A stretch of 64,000 nt of DNA from Halospina sp040196175 (lineage in GTDB: Bacteria; Pseudomonadota; Gammaproteobacteria; Pseudomonadales; Oleiphilaceae): the NCBI RefSeq assembly GCF_040196175.1, contig NZ_JBEFNF010000001.1, forward strand, positions 1,116,001 to 1,180,000, read 5' to 3'. Position numbers and translations under genes: made by a program. Position 1 is the stretch's first letter. Every line of letters begins with the position of its first letter. Below are positions 33,851-42,189 of the stretch, one piece after another. The notes under the pieces were generated by a model. That model worked only from the letters and a program-made list of their open reading frames with translations. It made no database searches and was not told where the DNA came from.

Positions 33851-34902
33851 AACCAACAAACCGGTTATACCGATTTGCAGTCACTACGACACTGAGCCTG
33901 GGTATGGCATCCGGCGTGCATGCTGGTGTTGCCACTCTGGCCTACCACCATGTCTCCACTGAAACACCTCCTTCAACTACAACATCACCATCGCTGTTTA
34001 AGGATCAACTGGCACTGATTGAAAAGCTTGATCTTGAAAAGGTCTCAATCACTCCGGAACGCATCCAAGCCACCTTGAAGGGTGAGGATTCAGGGACGAT
34101 GGGTGTGGCCCTGACCTTCGACGATGCCTATGAAAGCGTCTACACCAAGGCTTGGCCCCTGCTGAAAAAAAAGGAGATTCCTCTGACCGTTTTCGTGCTC
34201 AGCGGCTCCGTTGGCGACCATGGCTACATGAGCTGGGAACAGCTGCAGGAGATGGCCGAGCATGAACTGGTAACCATCGGCAGCCACAGCCTGAACCACG
34301 GATCCATGCTCCGGCGTCCGCGAGAGAGCGCGCAAGCGCATGCCGAGCGCATTGCCCGGGAATTGGATCAGGGAGCCCAGCGCATCGAAGCGCAAATCGG
34401 GGTAAAAACCCGACTTTATGCTCATCCCTACGGTGAATTCTCACAGCCGGTGCTTGAGGCATTACAGGAACGCGGCTGGTACGGATTCGCCCAGCATTCG
34501 GGCGTAATCGGCGAACATTCGCATCCCGGCGCAATGCCACGCTTTGCAGTGGCCGATGCCTATGGTGGCATCGATACACTTGGGGATAAGCTCAAGGCAC
34601 GCAATTTCCCGGTATCAAGAGCCAACCTGCCGACCCCCGTAATCAGCGACAATAACCCACCCCTTCTGGATATGACTGTGCCGGAAGGCTGGGATAGCGC
34701 CCAAATGAACTGCTTCGCGTCGGGCGAGGGGAAAATGGGCCTGGATGCGGAGCCAATTGCCAACGGCCTGCGCATCCGCGCGCGAGCCAACAACGCCATT
34801 AAGGCACGCCGTTCACGTTACAACTGCACCTATCCGGCAGGTAACGGCCGTTTTTACTGGCTTTCCCAACCCTGGTTCAACCCGCAAGCACCGGAAGGCT
34901 GA
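33847..34902 (+). CDS. Secreted polysaccharide deacetylase
   Basis: A 351-residue protein with a signal peptide (hydrophobic to about residue 22, cleavage after HAG/VHA near 26). A NodB-type carbohydrate esterase 4 domain follows: TFDDA with D92 and D93, and SHSLNH with zinc ligands H147 and H151. Residues 260-351 form an added C-terminal part with paired cysteines (NCFA and NCTYP). The arrangement resembles the N-terminal half of PgaB/IcaB deacetylases, so the substrate may be a poly-N-acetylglucosamine-type glycan, but no pga genes are visible. It overlaps the DnaJ-related gene by 4 bases and ends 3 bases before the convergent lipoprotein gene. Confidence 0.88.
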   Translation: MKPTNRLYRFAVTTTLSLGMASGVHAGVATLAYHHVSTETPPSTTTSPSLFKDQLALIEKLDLEKVSITPERIQATLKGEDSGTMGVALTFDDAYESVYTKAWPLLKKKEIPLTVFVLSGSVGDHGYMSWEQLQEMAEHELVTIGSHSLNHGSMLRRPRESAQAHAERIARELDQGAQRIEAQIGVKTRLYAHPYGEFSQPVLEALQERGWYGFAQHSGVIGEHSHPGAMPRFAVADAYGGIDTLGDKLKARNFPVSRANLPTPVISDNNPPLLDMTVPEGWDSAQMNCFASGEGKMGLDAEPIANGLRIRARANNAIKARRSRYNCTYPAGNGRFYWLSQPWFNPQAPEG

Positions 34903-34905
34903 CAC

Positions 34906-35961
34906 CTAGTCTACAAGCCGCAGTGACAGGCTGCCCGCAGATTCGTGGGTGAGCCTGTGCCGCTGCCCCTCCTTACCGACTTCCGTACTGGATTCCAGAT
35001 CATCGGAACGGGTAAACAGAACCAACCAGCGCTCATCAGACTTCGGTCTTATTGCCAATCTGGCTGACATATGCCCATAGCGGCGCCAGGTCTCAGGGCT
35101 GTATTCCATGACCAGGTCCGTGACTATCCTTACCGGTTGGAATCCACCATTCAAGAATACGGCGCTCGGAACCAGATACCCACCATTGCGGACAAAACTG
35201 CGGATTCGTATAAGGGACCGCTCGGGCTCCTCAGGCAGACGCACCAGGCAGAAACGGCTCTTGCCTGTGGAAAAACGATGAACTCTGGTTTCCTCGCCGA
35301 GATTGACCGGCAGGGTCCGCTCAGGCTCAAGCTTCTGGAATTCAAGGCGTGGTAGTTGCCCGCAGCATTGTTCAGAGAACGAATTCAGGCGATTCCGGCC
35401 CCCCTTACCCACGCCCAGAACGTCGGCTGCCTCGGAGTCAGGCCGGAAACCGGGGGCATTTACGGCCTCTGAGGTTATAACCCGGGCTTGCGAGGCCCGC
35501 ACCGGTGCCTCCTCGCGAATAACGCGCCCCATGGTTTCCTCCTCGTAGAGGTAGGGCGTGTTGAATACCCGGCCTTCAGCATTGCGCCAGCTGTAAAAAA
35601 GCTCATTCGTATCGCCGTTCTGAGCCTTCTCTCCGGCATCCGGATACTGCTCCAGGTTGAATTCAGGGTGAGCTCCCCCCTGCCCCTGCCTGTGCGGGGA
35701 TGCAGTATTTTCAAACCCGGAGTCCTTTTCGGGCTGACTGTCCGTCTCGTTGGCGTCATTCTCCTGGGGACCAGGCGCATAGCGAACCTGCCCGCGCTCG
35801 TCCACCCAAGCGCGCATCCCGCCCTTGGCGGCCTCGGAGCCCCCTGTGGTACAGCCACCTGCTACCAGAACCATCAGCGCCAACAGTGCCGGCGCAAGCC
35901 TTTCAGAACCGGCTGCGAATCGTGAGATTGGCAAAGGTGAGCGTGGTTTCGGTTTTGACAT
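34906..35961 (-). CDS. Lipoprotein with DUF4124-like and MalM-like parts
   Basis: A 351-residue predicted lipoprotein: a long basic N-terminus, hydrophobic residues 22-36 and the lipidation cysteine C37 in LVAGGCTT. Two short segments, MRAWVDERGQVRYAPGP and FYSWRNAEGRVFNTPY, look like DUF4124-type units. Residues 190-340 resemble the MalM periplasmic protein of the maltose operon (VPSAVFLNGGFQPVRIVTD, ERWLVLFTRSDDL). No maltose genes are nearby, so a maltose role is unlikely. It is the last gene of a four-gene envelope cluster and its start lies 59 bases inside the preceding FadL-type gene, in another frame. Confidence 0.78.
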   Translation of the reverse strand: MSKPKPRSPLPISRFAAGSERLAPALLALMVLVAGGCTTGGSEAAKGGMRAWVDERGQVRYAPGPQENDANETDSQPEKDSGFENTASPHRQGQGGAHPEFNLEQYPDAGEKAQNGDTNELFYSWRNAEGRVFNTPYLYEEETMGRVIREEAPVRASQARVITSEAVNAPGFRPDSEAADVLGVGKGGRNRLNSFSEQCCGQLPRLEFQKLEPERTLPVNLGEETRVHRFSTGKSRFCLVRLPEEPERSLIRIRSFVRNGGYLVPSAVFLNGGFQPVRIVTDLVMEYSPETWRRYGHMSARLAIRPKSDERWLVLFTRSDDLESSTEVGKEGQRHRLTHESAGSLSLRLVD

Positions 35962-37507
35962 CCAAGCCTGCGTAAGGGTTGTACACGATATTAGTAATGT
36001 CTGTGCAGTTGATGTTACAGCTCGAATCTGCCGGGATGTTCTGGGTACTCGTGAACTGGCTCAGGCTCATGTCGATCTGGGTGTGCTTGGACCATTTGTA
36101 CCCAATCCCGACGCCATACATTGTACCCTCGCCTATGGGGGAGAAAAGACTTTCCGCGCCATTGGGGATAACAGAGCTGCGGTTCTGGGCCCCTGCCCTG
36201 AGATCCAGACGGTCATTCACATGAAGCGTTGCACCATAGCCTAGGTTCCACACGTCTGTGAATTCACGGGCGATTTTCAGGCTTGAGGGCGTCGCTTTCT
36301 CGGGTGACAGAATACGGGCCGCGTTCAGGAACTCAAGCTCACGGTCGAATTTGAGCTCCAGGTACTTCTGGGATGCCAGATCCACATAGTCCATATCCGC
36401 ATTGAGGGTAAGGAAAGGCAGCACCCGCGCGCTAATGCCCGTGGAAAAATGCTGGGGGTAACTTTCCTTAATCGTGACATGCCCTTCCTCTTTGGGCACA
36501 CCCGAGGGCAGGCTCAGAATGGCAGCCCCGATAGCGCCGAGCACCGAGCTGTTGACGCTCTGCCAGAAGCCCGCCCAGTCCTCGGTGTAGTCAATCTGAA
36601 AGTCTCCTTTCAGATTCATGTCATCGCCGGAACTGTACTGGGCGCCCCAGGTGAACCAATCATTGGGCTCCCAGAGCACGCCCAGCTTGTAGCTGGTTGA
36701 GAGACTCTCCTCAGCCCGGAAATTGACATTACCGATGTCCTGAAACGGACCGATCTTGCCACCGCAAAGGGCCAGCCAGGGCGCAAGCGGCTCCTGAGCC
36801 TCCTCATCACACCCAAAAGCATTCTGCAGGGTCGCCCCCACGCCCACCAGCATGTTGGGCGCCCGGGTAAGCTGATTGACCTCAATTCCCTGGTGGGAAA
36901 AATGTATGCCTGCCCCAACCGTCCACTCATCGTTGATCTCGTAAGAGACCGTAGGCGAGAGATAGGTGACGCGCTGGATGGCCGCCTGGGTCGGCTGGTA
37001 ACGCCCTGGGTCATCGTCCGCCCTTGAGAAACCACCAGAGTTCTCGATAAAGGCGGCATTACCGAAGGTCAGCTTGGAACCCGGAGGCTGAATACTGAAG
37101 CCCGCGTTGAGAGGCGCAGCAGGCGCTGCGCTCTCCATGAGGCCGATCCCCGGAATGTAGTTGGCCCCCACATCCGTTTCACTCGTGCTGTTGGCTACCG
37201 GGTCATTCTCCGCACAGGAGATACCGAAAACATCACAGCCCTCCTCAGGCACCGTGAATTCTGCCTCGAACACGGTATTCGGCATGGCGCCCCCCAGTTC
37301 CCACTGGCGCCCTTCCAGCCTGCTCAGACCGGCCGGATTGCGGCGGATCGACATAATGCCCGGAGGATCCGCAGTGACCGCGTTGCCGAGCGCCGCGGCT
37401 TTCGGGTGCACCAGCAGCTGATGGCTGAACTGGGCCTGCGCCCCCACGGACACGGCGGTCAGCGCCAGTGCGCCGAACACCCGTTTGGCAACGCCATTCG
37501 CTCGCAT
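35903..37507 (-). CDS. FadL/OmpP1-family outer membrane beta-barrel protein
   Basis: A 534-residue outer membrane protein with a signal peptide (residues 1-25, ending AQA), the FadL-type N-terminal hatch (NAVTADPPGIMSIRRNPAGL) and alternating beta strands ending in a C-terminal Phe (TIRSRF), the sorting signal for outer membrane insertion. FadL proteins pass long-chain fatty acids or other hydrophobic molecules. The ATG at 37507 follows AGGGAG; an ATG at 37543 overlapping the previous stop is possible. A cysteine-bearing insertion near residues 90-100 and another at 245-260 are not typical of E. coli FadL. Cargo unknown. Confidence 0.86.
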   Translation of the reverse strand: MRANGVAKRVFGALALTAVSVGAQAQFSHQLLVHPKAAALGNAVTADPPGIMSIRRNPAGLSRLEGRQWELGGAMPNTVFEAEFTVPEEGCDVFGISCAENDPVANSTSETDVGANYIPGIGLMESAAPAAPLNAGFSIQPPGSKLTFGNAAFIENSGGFSRADDDPGRYQPTQAAIQRVTYLSPTVSYEINDEWTVGAGIHFSHQGIEVNQLTRAPNMLVGVGATLQNAFGCDEEAQEPLAPWLALCGGKIGPFQDIGNVNFRAEESLSTSYKLGVLWEPNDWFTWGAQYSSGDDMNLKGDFQIDYTEDWAGFWQSVNSSVLGAIGAAILSLPSGVPKEEGHVTIKESYPQHFSTGISARVLPFLTLNADMDYVDLASQKYLELKFDRELEFLNAARILSPEKATPSSLKIAREFTDVWNLGYGATLHVNDRLDLRAGAQNRSSVIPNGAESLFSPIGEGTMYGVGIGYKWSKHTQIDMSLSQFTSTQNIPADSSCNINCTDITNIVYNPYAGLDVKTETTLTFANLTIRSRF

Positions 37508-37542
37508 TACTCCCTGCTCCTTATCGCCCTTGATCCACCGCA

Positions 37543-38571
37543 TCAGGATGATTCAGACAGCCCGGAAATATTGATGGGCATGGAGAAACCGATGGTGAAA
37601 TCCGGCGCCCCCCGGGTCATGCCAAAGCCCACGCTGGTATTGACGATGGTCTGATCGCTGATCCGGGTGCCCAGTGACATGTTGATGATACCGGCCATCT
37701 GGGAGCTGGCTGTAGCCTCAGAACCGTCGTTGAAGGTTAGGACCGTTTCGTCGTTATAGGTCAGCTGGACTGACATGCTCAGAGAGATGTCATAGGACAA
37801 CGAGTAGGAAAAACCACCGGAGCCGGAAAGGGTGAAGCCAGGATCCAGCTCACGCAGCAACCGTCCACCACGCACCTGCTTCAGATCCTTTTCCCCGTGG
37901 TTGTACCTGAGACTTCCAGAACCGAACAGCACCACTGGATCGAGCACTTTGGAAACACTGGCACCACCACTCACCGAGTAGTAGCCGCTGCCCGTTGAGA
38001 GTTGGCGTTTGACGTCAATCTGGTAAGGACTGACCCCGGTCTTGGTACTGAATGTGCTAAACACTGTCGTGGACATGGTGCCAGGAACATGCGGGTTGGG
38101 CTGCCACCGGGCTGTGAAGGAAATATCGCCCACGTCGTTGACGTTCAGATCCTCCTGGGTATCAAACTTGGTCGCGAGCGGGATGCGCGTGCCCAAGGTC
38201 AGGTTATCGTAGTACCCATAATCGTAGGAGAAAGAGTTTGTGAAGTTATGGGTTGCTGCTGGGGTGACATCCAGATTGCGGACCTGGCCATTGATGACTT
38301 CCAGGTCCAGGTTCTGACTGCCGGAATAGGAGTAATTGAACGAATAGTTCAGCGACTGGCGACCGGCCTGCAGCAACGAATAGTTCTTCTCGGCTGCCTG
38401 GAACACCTCCTCTAACTGCTCGGTGGAATCCTCATCCCCTTCCTGCTGGGCAAGTGCCTCCCGGGCATCCTCCACACTGGCACCATCGTCGTCCTGTTGG
38501 GCAACCACGGGGACTGCCACTAAGGAAAGCAGAACGACACCTGTCAGATGCCATAGCACAGAGCGCGTCAT
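37543..38571 (-). CDS. Outer membrane beta-barrel with helical N-terminal extension, FapF-like
   Basis: A 342-residue protein with a signal peptide (residues 1-25, ending VVAQ), then a highly acidic helical stretch (about 28-75, EDAREALAQQEGDEDSTEQ, LEEVFQAAEKNY) and a barrel of alternating hydrophobic strands rich in Tyr, Ser and Gly. This layout, a helical plug followed by a barrel, resembles FapF, the outer membrane exporter of Pseudomonas functional amyloid, and related proteins. It starts after AGGGAGC at 38571 and lies 67 bases behind a C39-type peptidase gene, as FapF-type and FapD-type genes also co-occur. Homology to FapF is my inference from layout. Confidence 0.7.
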   Translation of the reverse strand: MTRSVLWHLTGVVLLSLVAVPVVAQQDDDGASVEDAREALAQQEGDEDSTEQLEEVFQAAEKNYSLLQAGRQSLNYSFNYSYSGSQNLDLEVINGQVRNLDVTPAATHNFTNSFSYDYGYYDNLTLGTRIPLATKFDTQEDLNVNDVGDISFTARWQPNPHVPGTMSTTVFSTFSTKTGVSPYQIDVKRQLSTGSGYYSVSGGASVSKVLDPVVLFGSGSLRYNHGEKDLKQVRGGRLLRELDPGFTLSGSGGFSYSLSYDISLSMSVQLTYNDETVLTFNDGSEATASSQMAGIINMSLGTRISDQTIVNTSVGFGMTRGAPDFTIGFSMPINISGLSESS

Positions 38572-38638
38572 AGCGGGCTCCCTGTATCCAGTTCGATGCA
38601 TAAAACCACCAGTTACCTGATCCTGTCCTCCATGATCT

Positions 38639-39439
38639 TCAGCGATCACGGAAATAGAGCTGTTTGCGGGTGTTCTCAACGCTGCCGTCGGGATTGTTCT
38701 TCAGCCGTTCAAGTTCGTTCTGAATATCCCACATCAAGGATTCGTGGAATGCCGGGAATTCCTGGCGCGCCTGCAGAGTTATCGTCTGGTCATCAACAAA
38801 ACGCATGTCCTCTTCCTTGAGCGCCAGGTTGTTCAATGGCGGCTCCTCGCCCGGAAAGACGATGAAAAGAACATTCTTGGCCCATTTCTCCTGGAACTCA
38901 TGCAGTGTGAAGGACAGATTCCCGGAGGAAGGATCCGCGACAAAGACCCGTCCTTCCCGGATGTCACGTACGACCACAAAATGCTCGAATCCGGCATGTT
39001 GGATGGGAACAATGGCCGGGTGATCCAGCTCCGCCAGATCTGAAATCTCGGCCCGGAATCCACCAGAGGGAAAGCCCAGTTCAGTAACCAACCGCTTCAT
39101 GTCCAGCAGTGAAAAAGCCCGGCGGTCGACAATGCGCTCGCTCTCGCCAAATTGCAGCAGCCCTTCCATCACCTTACGTTCGTTAAGATTCTGCCCCACA
39201 TAGTGGCGCAGAATCGTGGTCAGCGATGCGGCACCACAGCTGTAGTCATACTGCTGACGGACCACATTACGGAATTTCTGTGCCTTTAAAGGCTCGACCT
39301 GATAACGGTGCAGGAGCGAATCCGGGCTCTCGTTGTAATACTGCTCATAGATGAAGGTCCCCTTGGGGTGAGGCTCCACTTCGACAACTTCCTGCGTCAT
39401 CGAGAAAGTCAGCAGTGATCCGGCCAAAACGAAAAGCAT
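38639..39439 (-). CDS. C39-family peptidase, FapD-like
   Basis: A 266-residue protein with an N-terminal hydrophobic segment (about 1-14) and a peptidase C39 domain: QQYDYSCGAASL with catalytic C68 and upstream Gln, H152 in FEHFVVV and D168 in ADPSSGNL. C39 peptidases cleave double-glycine leaders in bacteriocin export, while stand-alone periplasmic versions such as FapD belong to amyloid or adhesin export clusters. An in-frame stop lies just upstream of the ATG, so the start is firm. It is the first gene of a minus-strand cluster with two barrel proteins and a lipoprotein. The substrate is not in evidence. Confidence 0.85.
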   Translation of the reverse strand: MLFVLAGSLLTFSMTQEVVEVEPHPKGTFIYEQYYNESPDSLLHRYQVEPLKAQKFRNVVRQQYDYSCGAASLTTILRHYVGQNLNERKVMEGLLQFGESERIVDRRAFSLLDMKRLVTELGFPSGGFRAEISDLAELDHPAIVPIQHAGFEHFVVVRDIREGRVFVADPSSGNLSFTLHEFQEKWAKNVLFIVFPGEEPPLNNLALKEEDMRFVDDQTITLQARQEFPAFHESLMWDIQNELERLKNNPDGSVENTRKQLYFRDR

Positions 39440-39607
39440 TAACGCCTATCCCTTATAAACCCGACGGAAGACGGTGTCGGGAGGGACAATAGCGAATTTA
39501 GAGGGGACTGAAAGATAACTGGTCCTCAATTCTCGGCGTCTTAAGCCGTTGGAATTCGGACCATTCCCTGGCGGGAATCAATTTTGTGACACATGTGGAA
39601 AGGCGAT

Positions 39608-39633
39608 GGAGCCGGGTTTGACGGCCCGGCTCC
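39608..39633 (-). terminator. Hairpin downstream of ppiD
   Basis: GGAGCCGGG and CCCGGCTCC form a perfect 9-base-pair stem around an 8-base loop, 12 bases after the ppiD stop. No run of T follows on the minus strand, so it may be an mRNA-end stabiliser or an imperfect terminator. The rest of the gap to the C39 gene (39440-39607) shows only a weaker 6-base-pair hairpin at 39460-39481. Confidence 0.5.
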
Positions 39634-39645
39634 GGAAGGTCTGGA

Positions 39646-41517
39646 TCAATCGCGGTTAATGTCCGCTTCAGCCCTGAGGGATTCGATGTAAGCCTGATAC
39701 GCGACCTGGCCATGGCGCTGCCCGAGGGACCCGCCAAGGTTGGACGCCATCATGCTGACTGTGGCGGATTCCGGTGGATTAACCGCATCCAGACGGACCA
39801 GCGCCATCGCCTCCGGAAGCTCTATAGTACGTGTACTCGTAGTTTGCCCTTCCGGTGCAGGCATCTCAAAAGCCGCGTCACGCACCATTGCGGGAGCTTC
39901 CAGTGAACGCCGGTTCACCCCCTCAAAGGTCTGCCATGTCGAATCAATGGCAGACTCAAGCTCCGGCAGTGGCGTGTCTTTGCCACGTATGGAATCGGCC
40001 ACGCCCTGAAGTGCTTCGGTCAACGCCTGGCGGGCCTTCTGCTCGCGCACCAGCTCGACTACTTCATCCCGAACGGACTCGAGAGCTTGCTGCTCACGAG
40101 GATAATACTCACGAACACGCGCCACCACTGAGACCCCATTGGCGGTTTCGACCACCTCAGTATTGAAGCCTTCTTGCCGAACCTCTTCGCTGAACAGCTG
40201 CTCACGCAGGCCATCGTGATCGAACGGCGCCTGTGCCTGATCAGGACGGATGCCATCGCGGGTCTGGATGGTGGCTCCAATCAGCTCCGCTGGTGCCTGC
40301 AGGTCATACTCGGAGTAGGCCATATCAGCAAGCTCTTCACTTAACTCCATATAACGGCCCTGAGCCCGCTCTTTGGCAATGGTCTGGCGCAGGGATTTCT
40401 CCATGCTTTCGAAGTTGGGTGGATCCTCGCTTCGGACGCCAAGAAGTTTTATGAAATGCTGCCCGAACGACGTGTTGATCGGGCCAACCACCTCGCCGGC
40501 TTCCTCGATTCCGAAAAGTGCCTCGGAGAACGACTCATCAAAATCGTCACGGGAGGAGAAACCAAGCTCACCGCCATCATCTGCGGTAGATCCATCATCC
40601 GAATATTGCGCCGCCAGCTCAGCAAAGGAGCGCCCGTTTTCCAGGCCCTTCTGGATCGACTTAACAGTCGCCTTCGCATCCTCCTGATCGCCACGAACGA
40701 GAATATGGGCGGCGTTGCGCTGCTCATCGGCCTGCATCGCCTCGATGCGTTCATGATACCGCTCGCGGACCACGCTTTCCTCGATATCACCAGGACTCAC
40801 AAGGTCAGACTGCTCCAGTGTAATCCAGGCAACATCGACCGATTCCGGCTGCACGAAACGACCCTGATTATTCTCATAGTAGGTCTTGATTTCGGACTCG
40901 GAAACCTCGACCGATTCCGCCCGCTTTTCAACCGGCACCTCAAGCACCGAAAAATCGCGGGTCTGGGTCAGTAGCGAGGCGACACGTTCAGTTTCCGAGG
41001 GCGCACTGAACGCACTGCCCTGGATCACGGCCTGCACAACGCGGGTAAGATGGTCCTGTTCAAGCATGTTGCGGAACTGGTCCACGGTCATTCCCTGGTT
41101 GCGCACCGCCTGAAGGAACCGCTGCTGACTGAATTCCCCATCGACCCGGAACTGCTCGGCTCGGGTGATCATCCGGTCCAGGTCGGCTTCAGCCAGCTGC
41201 AGCCCCCGGGAACGGATGTCCTGGCCAATCAGCTCATCACGGATCAGCGAATCCATCACCTCTTCATTGAGCGCATCCATATCGATGCGGGATGAATCCG
41301 GGTTTTCCATTTCCTGAAGCCGCTTTTGCCGCCGGATCTGGACTGCGCGCTCGAATTCTCGCTCGGTGATGGATTCGCCGTTGACTGAGGCAACCTCGCT
41401 CTCGCCGCTACCGCCCACGATGGAGTCCAACCCCCAAATGGACAGGGACAGGATCAGGACCACGATGATGGTCTTGGCGATCATTCCCTGGGCGTTCTCC
41501 CGGATGTTCTGAAGCAT
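39646..41517 (-). CDS. ppiD: Periplasmic folding factor PpiD (SurA/parvulin family)
   Basis: PpiD is an inner-membrane-anchored chaperone at the exit of the Sec translocon. The 623-residue protein begins with the typical MLQNIRENAQGM and a membrane segment (about 13-33), a SurA-type chaperone region, and one parvulin domain at about 265-360 (AAHILVRGDQEDA, then GGELGFSSRDDF and FGQHFIKLL). Length equals E. coli PpiD (623). It follows tRNA-Asp and hupB on the same strand, the usual order in Pseudomonas. Confidence 0.97.
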   Translation of the reverse strand: MLQNIRENAQGMIAKTIIVVLILSLSIWGLDSIVGGSGESEVASVNGESITEREFERAVQIRRQKRLQEMENPDSSRIDMDALNEEVMDSLIRDELIGQDIRSRGLQLAEADLDRMITRAEQFRVDGEFSQQRFLQAVRNQGMTVDQFRNMLEQDHLTRVVQAVIQGSAFSAPSETERVASLLTQTRDFSVLEVPVEKRAESVEVSESEIKTYYENNQGRFVQPESVDVAWITLEQSDLVSPGDIEESVVRERYHERIEAMQADEQRNAAHILVRGDQEDAKATVKSIQKGLENGRSFAELAAQYSDDGSTADDGGELGFSSRDDFDESFSEALFGIEEAGEVVGPINTSFGQHFIKLLGVRSEDPPNFESMEKSLRQTIAKERAQGRYMELSEELADMAYSEYDLQAPAELIGATIQTRDGIRPDQAQAPFDHDGLREQLFSEEVRQEGFNTEVVETANGVSVVARVREYYPREQQALESVRDEVVELVREQKARQALTEALQGVADSIRGKDTPLPELESAIDSTWQTFEGVNRRSLEAPAMVRDAAFEMPAPEGQTTSTRTIELPEAMALVRLDAVNPPESATVSMMASNLGGSLGQRHGQVAYQAYIESLRAEADINRD

Positions 41518-41603
41518 TCCGCGCTCCCCTGTGCCCGCACTTCCACGGGTGACCTGTGTTCAACGTAAAAAGGCGCATCCCTTTACGGCATGCGCCCGGA
41601 ATC

Positions 41604-41680
41604 TGGCGGAGCGGACGGGACTCGAACCCGCGACCTCCGGCGTGACAGGCCGGCATTCTAACCAGCTGAACTACCGCTCC
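41604..41680 (-). tRNA. tRNA-Asp(GTC)
   Basis: A complete 77-base cloverleaf with encoded CCA. The acceptor stem is GGAGCGG/CCGCTCC and the anticodon loop reads CTGTCAC, giving anticodon GTC for Asp. It lies 27 bases after hupB and 86 bases before ppiD on the same strand with no terminator visible in between, so it may be processed from a common transcript. Confidence 0.97.
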
Positions 41681-41707
41681 ATTGATACAGAATGGCGGGA
41701 TCAGCCG

Positions 41708-41980
41708 TTACTGGACGGCGTCCTTCAGAGCTTTGCCGGCCTTGAAGCTGGGAACCTTGGATGCAGCGATCCGGATTTCTTCGCCGGTCTGCGGATTGCG
41801 ACCGGTACGTGCGGCGCGCTCTTTAACAGAGAAGGTCCCGAAGCCAACCAGAGTGACTGGGTCGCCGTCCTTGAGTGAGCCGGTGATGGAATCAACCATC
41901 GCGTCCAGTGCACGACCTGCTGCGGCCTTGGAAATATCGGCAGAATCTGCGATAGCGTCGATCAGTTCGGACTTATTCAC
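41708..41980 (-). CDS. hupB: DNA-binding protein HU-beta
   Basis: A 90-residue histone-like protein of exactly the family length. MNKSELIDAIADSA at the start, GFGTFSVKERAARTGRNPQTG forming the DNA-binding arm and KVPSFKAGKALKDAV at the end are all canonical. HU bends and compacts DNA as a dimer. The neighbours lon and ppiD are the standard ones for hupB. A strong promoter lies about 170 bases upstream, so the transcript has a long leader. Confidence 0.98.
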   Translation of the reverse strand: MNKSELIDAIADSADISKAAAGRALDAMVDSITGSLKDGDPVTLVGFGTFSVKERAARTGRNPQTGEEIRIAASKVPSFKAGKALKDAVQ

Positions 41981-42094
41981 ACTAAACCCCTTTTGTATCT
42001 GGTTCCATATTAGACATTATGTTTTTTTCTTCGGCACCACTGACTATGGCACACGCCATCGGAGAATTCCATGGCCGCAGGCCGGGGAATCCCT

Positions 42095-42143
42095 CACCCT
42101 GCAAGCCCTGACAGGGTGGCTCATGGCTCCGCTGTAAAGCGGA
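42095..42143 (-). promoter_or_regulatory. Two hairpins in the hupB leader
   Basis: CACCCTG/CAGGGTG (42095-42101 with 42112-42118) and TCCGCT/AGCGGA (42128-42133 with 42138-42143, loop of 4) form two short stems between the hupB promoter and gene. Either could end lon transcripts or shape the hupB leader; there is no clear T run. Confidence 0.4.
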
Positions 42144-42147
42144 CTAC

Positions 42148-42177
42148 GTTATACCAACGGGCTTTAAACGGTGTCAA
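42148..42177 (-). promoter_or_regulatory. Sigma-70 promoter of hupB
   Basis: Read on the minus strand, a perfect -35 TTGACA (42177-42172) and -10 TATAAC (42153-42148) are separated by 18 bases. The site is just downstream of the lon stop. The expected transcript start is near 42141. Confidence 0.75.
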
Positions 42178-42189
42178 TGGACCGTACCC

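Noticed and set aside
34906..35961. Maltose operon membership of the MalM-like lipoprotein
   Set aside because: No maltose transport or metabolism gene is present; neighbours are envelope proteins of another type.
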